Under the pieces are notes generated by a model. It was not told the DNA's origin. It was given only the letters and a program-made list of their open reading frames with translations, and did no database searches. The position numbers and the translations under genes are program-made. Below, piece after piece: positions 43,865-54,581 of a stretch of DNA of 64,000 bases; the first letter of the stretch is position 1, and each line of letters opens with the position of its first letter. The DNA is from Rhipidocladum racemiflorum (lineage: Eukaryota; Streptophyta; Magnoliopsida; Poales; Poaceae): contig CM070588.1 in NCBI GenBank assembly GCA_036346355.1, positions 18,647,914 through 18,711,913 of the forward strand, given 5' to 3'.

Positions 43865-43889
43865 ACATATTACAAATGGGTTAAGAAGG

Positions 43890-44914
43890 GTGAACCTTAG
43901 ACATGTTTTGGTAGTTCAATCACTTGGATCAGAACTCCGATCTAATGTATGATGTTCTGGGTAAAATTACTAATAAATTAGGTAAAGTTCCTAACGAACC
44001 TTATTATATTGGATACCAAGACCCTAGATGTTATATTGAGAATGGATTGGTTGGCCAAGCACAAGGCTGTGTTAGACTGTGTACAGAGAGTCATACCAGT
44101 TGAAAGCCCATATGGTAGAAAAGTGGAGTTTCAAGCAACTGCCGTTCGGAATGGCCAGTAGATGGTCAACAGCGTGAAGACAATCAGCATTGAAGATGTA
44201 CCAGTGGTCGATGAGTAACCAGATATTTAGCCAAGAGGCCATATCGGATGTCCACTAATGAGTTGGTGGAAATGAAAAAGCAGATTGAGGAGTTGATGGA
44301 GAAATCATTTATAAGACCTAATTCATCGCCGTGGCGAGCACCTATTTTGTTCATCAAGAAAAAGGATGCAAGTTCAAGATGTGTATCAATTATAGTACTC
44401 AACGATGTAACGATAAATAATAAGTATCCGCTACCCAGGGATCAATAACCTATTTGATCAGTTAAGAGAAGCTGGAGTTTTCTCCAAGATTGACCTACGA
44501 TCAGGATATCATCAGTTGAAGATTCGATCAGAAGATGTACCGAAGACCACATTTTCATCAAGATATGGACATTATGAGTTCACGGTAATGTCCTTTGGAC
44601 TAACGAATGCACCTGCATATTTCATTAACTTAATGAATAAAGTTTTCATGGAGTACTTGGATAAGTTTGTTGTTGTGTTCATAGATGACATTCTTGTCTA
44701 CTCCAAGACAAGAGAAGAGCATGCAGAGCATTTGAGGCTAGTTTTGGAGAAGGTGAGAGAACAACAATTATTCACCAAGGTCAGCAAGTGCGATTTTTGT
44801 AAAAGTAAGGTGGAATTTCTTGGACATGTAATAACTGCCGATGGAGTCACACTCGATCCGAGCAAAGTGGAAGCAGTATTGCATTGGGAGCAACCGAAGA
44901 CGGTGACCAAGATC
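43890..44914 (+). pseudogene. Gypsy pol fragment (protease end and reverse transcriptase)
   Basis: Aligns with 18120-19180 of the three-LTR element. Protease end: LENGLVGQAQGC-like region around LDVILRMDWLAKHKAV (about 44020-44075). RT: RPISDVH region broken by indels, MSTNELVEMKKQIEELMEKS (44248), a damaged KKKD stretch, KYPLPRD, then an open frame 44516-44914 with KIRSEDVPKTTFSSRYGHYE, FGLTNAPAYF, VVFIDDILVYSKTREEHAEH (centre intact) and CDFCKSKVEFLGHVITADGV. It stops inside the thumb (EQPKTVTKI) where minus-strand LTR sequence begins. Confidence 0.88.
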
Positions 44915-45545
44915 GGTCGGGCGACATGGCGTGATCTCAAAATCAGTCGTAGTGGCGCTGGAGTGATGGAGCTGAGGAAGATGACACACGGGACGGTGTT
45001 TCGGGCGATTTCCAGTGAAGTGAATGGTCTTCACAGACTCGTCTTGATGCGAGGACCTCGGATCTGGTTTCGGCAGCGGTAGAGACAGCAAATTGGCGAT
45101 GGAATCAAGCAAATACCATGGCATCTCACTACTCAAACTACGGCGAGCTCTCCTGGCTAGACGGTGACGAATCCAGCAGCAGCGCTTCAGGGTTTATGTG
45201 CGGCTCGAAAGGCTCTACCCGATGCGTGGATTGGAAACTTAAATATTGGCCTCAACGTCCGCTAAAAGCGCAACAAACGAGGTCGACTCGGATGCGGTGA
45301 CGGAATCTGGCGGCGGCTCGGACTAGATGATGTGGCGCAATCTCGGCCCTCCATGCGAGTCCGATCAACGGCCATGATCGATTGACTCAAATAAAATATT
45401 TCCAACAAAAATTTATTTGAAACTTTTAAATATTTAAATTACTCAAAAAGGATTAATTCAAATTAAATCCAAATAAATTCCAGAAAATTCCAAAAATTTA
45501 ATTAACTTATTAAATTGAATAAAAGCACAAATTTGGAATATTACA
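44915..45545 (-). mobile_element. Minus-strand gypsy LTR fragment F (5' part of LTR)
   Basis: Read on the minus strand from 45545 it begins TGTAATATTCCAAATTTGTGC, continues with the AT-rich family start and ends at about 44915 in GC-rich U3 sequence. It resembles fragment H (35969-36875). A polypurine tract complement (AACCTCCTCCTTA) follows from 45546, so it is the 3' LTR of a minus-strand element. The junction with plus-strand pol at 44914 shares GATCGG. Confidence 0.8.
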
Positions 45546-46037
45546 AACCTCCTCCTTAACAGAATCTTGACCCCAAGATTCAAGTCCTCTTCGCGCTCCC
45601 AAGTCGCTTCACTCTCGGAATGATTGCTCCACTGGACTCTGCAGAAATGGGTTGACTTGTTTCTCGTTTCTCTATCCATTGTGTCCAAAATCTTTACAGG
45701 TTGCTCCTTGTAGGTCAAATCTTCTTGCAGCTCGATCGCCTCCAGGGGCGTCTGTTCATCTGGCACTCGCAGACACTTCTTTAGTTATGGCACATGGAAC
45801 ACATCATGCACTCCCGCTAATGATTGCGGCAACTCCAATTGGTAAGCAACTTCACCTCTGCGGCCTAGGATCTTGAAAGGTCCAACATATCGCGATGCGA
45901 GTTTCCCTTTGGCATGGAACCTTTTAACTCCCTTGAGAGGGGTAACTCTGAGGTATACGAAATCTTCCAGTTCAAAGCTCAAGTCTCTACGATGGTTATC
46001 AGCATAACTCTTCTTTCTCGATTGTGCAATCCTTAAC
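45546..46037 (-). pseudogene. Integrase tail and chromodomain-like end of gypsy element F
   Basis: From 46037 down, the minus strand reads LRIAQSRKKSYADNHRRDLS, FELEDFVYLRVTPLKGVKRF, FKILGRRGEVAYQLELPQSL and AGVHDVFHV. A TAA at 45785-45787 stands at the usual Gln (QLKKCL). Then come DEQTPLEAIELQEDLTYKEQ, VKILDTMDRETRNKSTHF and VQWSNHSESEATWEREEDL. It is cut at 46037 by the LTR of element E. The rest of F's pol would lie beyond E. Confidence 0.9.
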
Positions 46038-47503
46038 TGTCGGGACCCGAATTTGCAAATCCGGACCCTCTGTGTATTCAGCACTAGTCCAGGAACACGC
46101 TAGTGCACACAGTCTCAACATTGGTAAATATCACAATCATACTCAACGAAATAATAAGGTACCTTAATTAGTTAACCAAGTGGGTTGCTCGACATTAAGG
46201 TCAAGTTACAAAGGTACGCCACGCAGGGCGAAAACTTAATAATAGAGAAATAACAGCAGCGGAAAATAAAATAACTTCGTGGCGCCATCCAGTATACCAT
46301 AGGCAACTGACTGGGCTCGCTCCCTAGTTAGACGGTTCCTCTTGGAGCTCCTCCTCCAAAGCTGGTGTAGGCTCTTCTTCAACTGGTGTTGTATTGTGGC
46401 AAGGGTGAGTACTTGGCACTCAGCAAGTCATGCACAGAATGCAAACTAATATACTACATGCATGGCTTAGTACAAAGGAGCAGCTCATGGGATAATTGCA
46501 GTAAACAGCATTTGACATGTAGCATAAGTAGATTCGAAAGCAGTAAAAACAAGTATAAGATCAATAATTTTTCCAGGAGTTAAGTAAACATCTTTCCCAT
46601 TCATAATCCACATTTCCATCAACGTCATTATTAAACCAGACCAAACCTTTCAAGTCCAAGTTATTTTCGAGAAAGTCTAACCCTTGACTGTAATTCTCGA
46701 GCAATGTCCAATGCCGCGGACATGGCTGTTCGAATAGATTTTACACTCTGCAGAGGTTATGCACTTTACCCACAAGATACAGCGAAACACCACAAAGGCG
46801 AGTGTCCATAACAAAGTCTTTCAGAAACTTCTAACAGCACAAGGGGTCATGGCACATATTTAATTAACCAAGGTGTCATACAACAATTTGGCATTTATCT
46901 AATTTCCTAGAATTAAATAAAGTGTTTTCTAATTAAACTAGCATGCAATAATTTAAACCAAATTAATTTGAAAATGGTATCAACATGGTCAAAGCACAAC
47001 TTGCCTTCAAAGCGTACTTGTTCTTGGTCTTGAGCTGGCTCCTGGGTCAACAATTCTCCTTCGAAGCCTTCGGGCACTTCAACATCTACTCGTAAAGCAT
47101 GCAAATAGCAATAAATAAATAAACAGTATACAAAAAGTGTCCAAACATCCAAATGAAGTCTGTAAACAGAGAGAGCATAATTTTATAAATTTTTAGAAAC
47201 TGGAATCGTCCAAATCGGAGTTAAAATGCAAAAGTTATAATCATTTGGAGTTTAAAGAAAACATTAATTAAATATAAATAGAGAAATATTCATAATCAAA
47301 ATTAAATTAAAATTCATATTTGAGTAGGTCTCATTTTTATGAAAATTTAGAAATTTGAACCACCCAAATCGGAGTTGAAACGTAAAAGTTATAAGCGTTT
47401 GAAGTTTGAATCTATATTTAAAATCAATAAATCGAATTAAATAAATAATTTCATTTTCGGAAAACGATTTATTGCGTCAGCATGACATGTGGAGCAATCA
47501 GAC
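46038..47503 (-). repeat. 3' LTR of gypsy element E, left piece (LTR 3' half)
   Basis: The plus strand starts TGTCGGGACCCGAATTTGC, the complement of the LTR end seen at 15687 and 31529. It follows LTRs A-C through the tail, the small ORF (46913-47152) and the AT-rich segment, and stops at 47503 where element D is inserted. The second piece is 56570-58125. Together they make about 3.0 kb, which matches the family. TTAAC at 46033-46037 is the candidate left TSD. Confidence 0.88.
46913..47152 (-). CDS. Small ORF in the LTR of element E, diverged counterpart of 13990-14217
   Basis: Minus-strand frame. Its central part YLHALRVDVEVPEGFEGELL, then TQEPAQDQEQV and FEGKLCFDHVD, aligns without gaps to the ORF of LTRs A and C. 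In the 24-codon stretch I compared by eye, 10 base differences were found, 7 of them in third positions. The N-terminal frame is shifted by one base relative to A, and the C-terminus runs past the usual stop (IFKLIWFKLL). Only the middle is therefore conserved. Function unknown. Confidence 0.3.
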   Translation of the reverse strand: MDVWTLFVYCLFIYCYLHALRVDVEVPEGFEGELLTQEPAQDQEQVRFEGKLCFDHVDTIFKLIWFKLLHASLIRKHFI

Positions 47504-49496
47504 TGTAACACCCCTTAAAACTAAACTATAGAACAAGAAAATTTCGACAGCATCTCCCCTAAAAACAGGACATTACGGAAGCATTTCATGATAAGCAATT
47601 CAAACAGGAATATAAGCAATTCAACAATACTAGCGACAACAAGTCTAAGCCAACCGTAATCAAGTATAAGTTTAGACATAACAACAAATAGTCTAAGTGC
47701 AAATAAAATTCAGCAAGCTAATGTATTAAATAAACACTAGTTCATGGGAGTTGTGAAGACATTCGAAGGTTTATTGTGTTGCTAGCCCACCCCTCATGCT
47801 TATGTCTCTTGCACGCTACCTGAAAAACAACAAACACAAGCAGTGAGATTGGGAAATCTCAGCAAGCAGAACAATTAACACATCATCACATCCATCAAGA
47901 ATTTAACACACCACATGCTTTACTTTCAACACCACAACATTGATTACCACAACCTTAATAAAATGCTCATGCTTGTGCATATGCTTATGCCATGATCCTC
48001 ATCACCGTGCCCTTTCTCAGGAACACACGGTGTTGTATGCACGTCTTGATCGCGCTGGCGTCGACAAACTTCCAATGCATGATTATGCAGTTAATGCTTC
48101 ATGCATGAATTCATTCATAAACTTCCACATTGAGTCCACATATTTGCATGCCACCATATAACATGGATAGAGAACAAATAACATTGTGATGAACTATTTA
48201 GACAATTCAACCAATAGGCAACACCATTCTTCTCTTTACTCATGGATCAAAGCCAAACACATCATCACATTGCTAATCTAATTATTGCAATCTTCCTAGC
48301 AGATGATCAAACCATGTATGATTAATGTCATCGGAAAATATAACGAAGGCAATGCAAAACAACGATGTATAGCTCAACCCTAACACTACTTCCACTTGCC
48401 TTTACCGACGTAGACGACGGAACTAGTTGCGTCCAGAAGGGGCACCACCTGTACAAGCATATTTTCAGTATGTAATAACACCACAATTGATCACACAACT
48501 CAAATACGCAATTCCTACAACCCGTTCCCCTTTTCCAACACCGAAACCCCGTTCTGTCCGGACCGAACAGCAGCAACCCCCATTCTCTTTTTCGTATCTT
48601 TCATTATACAGAACAAAAAAATATGAAAAAATTACAGGAGCTAGATATTGATGAGATCTACAACTTTCCAGAAGATCATAAATTCTAATTCCTCAGTTAA
48701 ATATGCCTAAACAGTCGTCCAACACAGTGGATAAAATCTGTTCCCAGATTCTGTTCGTCGGTTTGAAACAGCGATAACTCTCATAACACTTCCCCAAAAA
48801 TTCTGAAAAAATTACAGAAGCTAGGTCTCGACGTTATCTACAACTTTCTAGTTATAGGTTTTGGCAGGAAAAATCATCTATGCCACGAAAAACGCGAAAC
48901 AATCCGCACTGCACAAATCCCCCTTCCAGAAACAGCACCACGTGAACATCTACCCTTCTCCCCCAACAAGATCCATCCAAAACCCTCACCACCAGATCTA
49001 ATACACTCCTAATCCCTAGGTAAAACAGAGGTAAAAGTTTGGGAATTTTACCTAGTGATCTCCCTTGCGAACCCACGAAGAACACGCGAAGAACCCCGAA
49101 TCAGCGATCTGCTCGTCCTCCACGTCTCCACGGAGTCGCTCCTCGCCTTCTCCTTCGCGATTCGCGGTGGATCTTGAGCCACCACGTGGGGAGAGGAAGG
49201 GGAGGGAGAGGTGGCTGCTAGGGGAGGGAGAGGGAGTGGGAGAGGCGCCTAGGGTTTGGAGGTGTGGCCGGCCACATGGGGCGCACCACTAGTGGGCCGG
49301 CCCACTAGGGGGTGGGGGTGGCGGGGGGAGGAGAGATTCCCGGTCCAGGCCCAGGTTTTCTTCGGCCTTTTATTCCCTAGCCCAAAACCCAAAATAAAAT
49401 TAAAATGCAGCATTTTCTTCAATTGTTTCATTCCCCGACAATTCCATCAATCCTCTCCGAAACAAAATCAAGGAAGAAAAGTTCTAGGGCATCACA
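47504..49496 (-). repeat. 3' LTR of element D
   Basis: 1,993 bp. The plus strand reads TGTAACACCCCTTAAAACTA to GTTCTAGGGCATCACA. It matches 54582-56569 with about 1% difference by eye. The most concentrated differences lie at about 48030-48070. On the minus strand the U3 carries GGGCCGGCCCACTAGTGGTG (about 49300) before a GC-rich start. Confidence 0.93.
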
Positions 49497-49510
49497 TTCT
49501 CCTCCTTAAA
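49497..49510 (-). promoter_or_regulatory. Polypurine tract of element D
   Basis: Plus TTCTCCTCCTTAAA is AAGGAGGAGAA on the minus strand, immediately before the 3' LTR. Confidence 0.85.
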
Positions 49511-49584
49511 AGGATTAGTCCCGAATCTACTTCTTTTAGCTACTGAGACCAAAAGGAAAAAGGAAGGCAAAGGTAAACCACGAC

Positions 49585-50177
49585 TTACCCCAGCGTCCTC
49601 AAATAGCGTAGGGTACTTCTTCCGCATCTGGTCTTGAGTTCCCAAGTTGCCTCCCTTTCAGATCGATTGGTCCACAAAACTTTCACAAAGCGGATGGTTC
49701 TCCTCCTCATGACTCGCTCAGAAGAGTCTAAAATTCGAAGTGGATGGCACTCCAAAGTCAAATCTTGCTCAAGCTGTAATCGGTTCCAAGTCAATCTTAT
49801 GCTCTGGGTCATGGAGATACTTCCGTAACATAGAGACATGGAAGACATCATGCACTCCCTTCAAAGAGTCCGGCAACTCAGACGGTATGCCAAACCGCCC
49901 ACCCGAGCCACCACTGGAGCGGACCAATGTACCTCGGGCTAAGCTTGCCGGTGGTACCAAAACGAACAACACCCTTTGATGGAGATACCTTGAGAAGGAC
50001 TTGATCACCCACTACAAACTCCAAATCTCGTCTCACTGTTATCGGCATAACTCTTCCGACGGCTCTGAGCAGGGAGATTTCGCCGTATCTCTTGCACCTT
50101 CTCAAAGGTCTGTTGAACCCAATCCGACCTGCAATGATTTTTCTCCAACTATATCCCAGCAAAGTGGAGAAACACAC
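49585..50177 (-). pseudogene. Integrase tail and chromodomain-like end of element D
   Basis: Three minus-strand frames carry it in turn: MPITVRRDLEFVVGDQVLLK and VSPSKGVVRFGTTGKLSPRY (GPF-like core), then ELPDSLKGVHDVFHVSMLRK with YLHDPEH, then LEQDLTLECHPLRILDSSER and FVKVLWTNRSEREATWELKT. It is nearer to element 1 than to element E in wording (MLRKYLHDPE, KVLW). Two frameshifts lie in 600 bases. Confidence 0.88.
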
Positions 50178-51150
50178 TTTCGACCATAAAGCGCCTCGAA
50201 TGGAGCCATTCGAATACTAGCCTGCAATCAATTATTGTAAGCAAACTCTACCAAGGCCAAGTGATCCTCTCAACTTCCCTTCCAAGATAGAACACATGCT
50301 CGAAGCATGTCCTCTAGAGTCTGGATGGTCCGCTCGAGGTGGCCATCAATGCGAGGATGAAAAGATGTCTTTGAGAGAGAGTTTTGTTCCCAAAGCACTA
50401 TGCAAACTCTGCCAAAAATGGGACACAAATCTAGTGTCTCGATCGGAGACAATCGATTTAGGCACACCATGGAGTCTAAGCACTTCCTTCATGTACAAGG
50501 GAACTAGATCTGGTGCCGAATTGGTCGTCTTCATTGGAATAAAATGTGCCGACTTAGTGAGTCTATCCACAACCACCCAAATGGCATCTCTACCTCGCGG
50601 TGAGCTGGTAACCCAATCACAAAGTCCATAGTGATGTGTTCCCACTTCCATTCTGGAATTTCCAATGGTCGTAACAGAGGCGGTGTCTCTTATGCTCGAC
50701 TTTTACTGTTGGCACACTCCACAAGAAGCCACATACTTGGCGATATCCACCTTCATCCTCTTCCACCGTAAACTCTGTTTTAGATCCCGATACATCTTGG
50801 TCTCGCCAGGTGAGCGGAATACTGAGTCCTATGGGCTTCCCTTAGAATGTCCATCTTCACATCCGATTTCTGAGGCACACAAAGACGGCCTCTAAACCGG
50901 ATGGAACCATGCTCATCTATGCTGAAATCCCGATGTTTCCCTCTGAAATCCTCCGCCGAACCTCCTGAAGCAAGCGATCCTGCGGTGAGCCTCATACAAC
51001 CGCTCGGGTATGCAAGACTGAATGATCATCCGAGTCTCCTCTTGCGCAACCCCAAAGAAAACAAAGAAGTGACCTGTCCTCTTTCCAACTCCGCAACCAA
51101 GGGCATAGCGGTCTTGGGGACACCCGTTCTACTCAAGGCATCCGCCACGA
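50178..51150 (-). pseudogene. Integrase core and H2C2 zinc region of element D
   Basis: The minus strand shows FSIDEHGSIRFRGRLCVPQK and SDVKMDILREAHRTQYSAH (about 50920-50810), the start of the H2C2 region. The catalytic core in two frames has TMDFVIGLP (first Asp, about 50620), RDAIWVVVDRLTKSAHFIPM, LHGVPKSIVSDRDTRFVSHF (second Asp, about 50470-50410), then DGHLERTIQTLEDMLRACVL (Glu, about 50350-50290). All three acidic residues survive, but the frames are shifted near 50605 and 50350. Confidence 0.88.
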
Positions 51151-52445
51151 CATTAGCCTTGCCGGGATGATACTTTGGATCGACACATCAAAGTCCTTTA
51201 TCAATTCCAACCATCTCTGTTGTCGCGAGTTCAGCTCTCATTTGGGTGAATATATATTTGAGGCTCTTATGATCGGTGAAAATATCACAAGATTCCCCAT
51301 AAAGATAGTGCCTCCACAATTTCAAGGCAAAAACCACAGCGCTAACTCGAGATCATGGGTGGGATAATTCTGTTCATGAGTCTTCACTGTCTTGAAGCAT
51401 AAGCAATGACACAGCCTTCTTGCATGAGCACACAACCCAAACCAATCCTCGAGGCATCTGCATACACCGTATATCGCTTGCCACTCACAGGTAAAGATAG
51501 AATAGGTGCATTGACCAGTTTGTTCTTTAGCGTCTGAAACTAGTCTCACACTCCTCTGTCGGATGAAAGGAACCCCTTTCGAGTGAGCCTTGTCATCGGC
51601 TTAGCTATGATAGAGAAATTATGCCTGGCGCCGGTAATAACTCGCCAACCCAAGAAAACTCCTGATTTCCGTCACACTAGACGGTCTTCGCCATCCAACC
51701 ACAAGCGACAACATTCTTTGGGTCAACTGTGATACCACTTTGGTTGATGACATGCCCAAGGAAACTCACCTCCGACAACCGGAAGGCGCACTTCTTGAGT
51801 TTGGCATAGAATTGATTTCTACGAAGAGCCTCCAAAACTAGACCGAGATGCACGGCGTGCTCCTCCTCGGACTTGAGTAGACAAGAATGTCGTCAATGAA
51901 GACGACAATAAAGACATCAATATATTCATGGAGCATCCTGTTCATGGCTTCCATAAAGACGGCGAGAGCATTCGTTAGTCCAAAAGACATGACTACAAAC
52001 TCAAAATGCCCATACCTCGAGTTGAAAGCCGTCTTTTCAATATCCTCCTCCTTAATCCATGGCGATGATACCCAGATTGCAAATCGATCTTGGAGAATAC
52101 TTTGGCACCCTCAATTGATCAAAAGGTCATCAATGCGAGGCAATGGATACTTGTTCTTAATGGTAACTTGATTAAGCGCCTGTAGTCCACACATAGTCGC
52201 TTGGTGCCATCTTTCTTCCCCACAAACAAGACCAGGGCCGCCCAAGGAGATGAGCTCACTCTAATAAACCCCTTAGCTAGGAGTTCGTCCAATTTCCTCT
52301 TCAACACAACATTCTCTATAGGAGCCATCCAGTACGGGGTTTTATAAATCGGCCTCGTAACAGTAACAAGATCAAAGCGGAATATAGTCTCCCCCTCAGG
52401 AGGCAATCCAGGAAGCTCACCGGGAAACACATCCGATATCGGCAA
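51151..52445 (-). pseudogene. Reverse transcriptase and RNase H of element D
   Basis: From 52445 down: DVFPGELPGLPPEGETIFRF, KRKLDELLAKGFIRVSSSPW, LFVGKKDGTKRLCVDYRRL. Then, after shifts, FGLTNALAVFMEAMNRMLHE and FIDDILVYS (catalytic centre intact, about 51906-51880). RNase H is in several short frames; SLKYIFTQMRAELATTEM-type residues occur at about 51265-51220, and HPGKANVVADALSR at about 51175-51130. Single-base gaps are frequent. Confidence 0.85.
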
Positions 52446-53000
52446 ACTACAGCAATGCCCTCCAAACTCTTCTCCTCCTCTCGACCCTCAACCATGGACT
52501 GCAGGACCCCTGATTTCAACATCCGGGAGTTTGGGAACAGCTTACACAAAAGGAGAGGGAGTACCGCATAGCACTCCTGGAAAGTTATTTCTTGCCCAGA
52601 CGGAGCATGCAAGGTGGCATCCTCCAAGCGCAATCAATCACCGCTTTGGTCTTTGGGATAGCCATCCATGCCAAGGATAACATCAAATGGCTCCAAGGAA
52701 ATCACCACCAGATTCGCCATGAACTCCTCATCGGCTAGCAGAAAGTGACAGCCACGGCACTCTCGAACTAGAAATCAAGCCTTGCGGTGCACTAACCACC
52801 ACGGCATCACCCAAACTCTGCACGCAGATAGACCAGCCCGAACAACAAAATCCACAGAGACAAGCGAGTAGCTAGCGCCGAGTCGAACAACACACCGGCA
52901 ACCACAGAATTAACAGAAATAGTACTGTCACCACATTGCCCACGATCCGCATCCCGAAGAGGGCAAAGCGTGGACTCCCGGGGTAGGCGAGATGGTGCAG
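52446..53000 (-). pseudogene. Aspartic protease region of element D
   Basis: Heavily damaged. The minus strand has AGVLFDSALATRLSL-like residues (about 52910-52865), corresponding to the FDSGA active site with its Gly lost or altered. The end signature, around FDVILGMDGYPKD (about 52690-52650), reads GMDG where GMDWL is usual. Further down come EDATLHAPSGQEITF and LCKLFP. I cannot follow it in one frame. Confidence 0.65.
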
Positions 53001-54265
53001 CCCTCGCATCTGGATATGTCGGCGAGGACCCACGGCGAAGTCCGGAGGAAGGTGGCGGTGGAAGCCGGGGCATCCAAGTAAGTCCCCGAGAGTGGCGCCG
53101 GGTAGAGCGAGGGAGTCGGAGTAGGCGCCGGAGGTGCTGCGAGTAGGAGCTGATGGCAACATATGCATCACGCCCCTATCGCTGTCCACCTAGAGAGGAT
53201 GTCACCGGCTCCCAACGCAGCTTGCCGTTGGGGTTCTTCTGACACACCACATCCTTGTGATCCTCCCGACCACGGATGGTGCACCTTCCCTTCCACGAGC
53301 ACTCGGCTGCGGCGATGGGAATCGCCACAGCGGAAACATACCATCCCCATGCCAGAGTGACTATGGCACGCAGATCTTGGGCGCACCTCCCACGAGGTGT
53401 CTTCTTGAAATAGGGCGGCCACCATAGGGTGGTGACGAAAATTCTTCCCCTTCTTATTCCAAGTACTAGAGGATTGGCCCTTCTTCTCTGGAGGGCCCTT
53501 AACCTGCTCTCCGTGGCAGGTTTGTGATGCTCTTCGGTGTAGTTCAGTGCAGCTCTACACCCGAGCTTGCTCCACCATTGTCGGAAATCGACAATGGGGA
53601 AAGCGCCAAAGATATGGCGAATGGCGGGGCGGAGTTCTGCCGGAACCGCCTTGCCTTCTCCACCTGCCACGTGCCACATGGGGCACAAAGCGTCTGATCT
53701 GGTTGAAGCCAACCTCGTACTCCGCCCAGTCTTGTTGTCTTGGGCATCTTGTCCCAAGTCAATTTGCATCTTGTCGAGGAAGGTGGCGGGGTAGAACCTC
53801 CTCTCAAATTGCCGGGACAAACTACTCCCAAGAGGAGTCACCTTGCGCACCCCTCGAGGACAAAGACACCCCTCCACCAGATTTGGGCTTCTCCCTTCAA
53901 GAGGCTGTGCTACAAAGCGAACACGATCTTGCGCCACCACCTCAAAAGCTTCCAGCTGCAACTCCATAAAGGACAGCCAATCCGCCGCTGGATCGGAGTG
54001 CCCGCACCATCAAAGCTGTCAGTCTCGGCCCAACCCACTCTCGCAGCTTGATGCCACCGCTGCAGGCCGCAGGCGCGAGGAGCTGCAGCAGCGCCACACG
54101 GGCGGCCGGTGCGCCTGCCTCGGCGCCCGCAACTCCTCTGTATCGCTCTCATGGCGGCCACTAACTCGCCAAACACCACCCTCGGCTGGGTAGTCTCGGC
54201 TGCCTCCGACGGCTCGGGGCGTCGCCTCCCGAACGACTGTCAAGGCGTCCTCGGTGGCATCTTGT
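53001..54265 (-). pseudogene. gag of element D
   Basis: From about 54260 the minus strand opens with MPPRTP-like residues and a low-complexity region rich in Arg, Ala and Gly. The capsid part is shifted between frames: RRFYPATFLDKMQIDLGQDA (about 53800-53750), then FRQWWSKLG with AALNYTEEHHKPATE (about 53590-53520). A Cys-rich knuckle is recognisable near 53350-53270 (MVCFRCGDSHRRSRC-type). No full-length frame exists. Confidence 0.7.
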
Positions 54266-54565
54266 ACTCCAACAAGCCGCAAACAAACAGTCACACCAAC
54301 AAGAACATAAGCAATCAGTAACACCAACAATCAAACCATAAATATAATCGAACATACGCATGCCATGCAATGCAGCCCATCCCATCCTAATAGTGCAAGT
54401 GTGTCAATTTTAAAGTTGATTAACAATCCTATTCCGTATTAAAAGTTTTATTATCCTATGGCAATTTAAAGAGTTATACCTAAGCAATGTTACTAATTTC
54501 ACACAGCAAAATTTTAGTTCATGTTAGAATATCTCTCCTAAACTCATACACCAAGGACCTAAAGC
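54266..54565 (-). other. Leader of element D between PBS and gag
   Basis: AT-rich with no frame. It contains ordinary untranslated sequence only. In contrast to the three-LTR element there is no extra ORF here. Confidence 0.6.
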
Positions 54566-54579
54566 CCGTTCTGATACCA
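54566..54579 (-). promoter_or_regulatory. Primer-binding site of element D
   Basis: Plus CCGTTCTGATACCA is TGGTATCAGAACGG on the minus strand, three bases from the 5' LTR end. It is an initiator tRNA-Met type PBS with one change (AAC for AGC). Confidence 0.92.
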
Positions 54580-54581
54580 AC

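Larger units (their letters stand above)
36876..43889 (+). mobile_element. Mutator-like element (MULE), broken, with a solo LTR inserted in its 5' region
   Basis: The left part has a hairpin-rich GC segment (37021-37212), a purine tract and a leader. Then comes a transposase gene (40664-43428), and behind it a second short coding stretch (43678-43864). The leader is split by a minus-strand solo LTR (37505-40161). I could not find matching terminal inverted repeats or a 9-11 bp TSD. Both borders abut gypsy fragments, so they are taken from where gypsy homology stops (36875, about 43889). Confidence 0.75.

Noticed and set aside
48328..48576. 82-codon minus-strand frame present in both D LTRs (also 55406-55654)
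   Set aside because: Its conservation is fully explained by the recent identity of the two LTRs. No diverged copy is available to test constraint.
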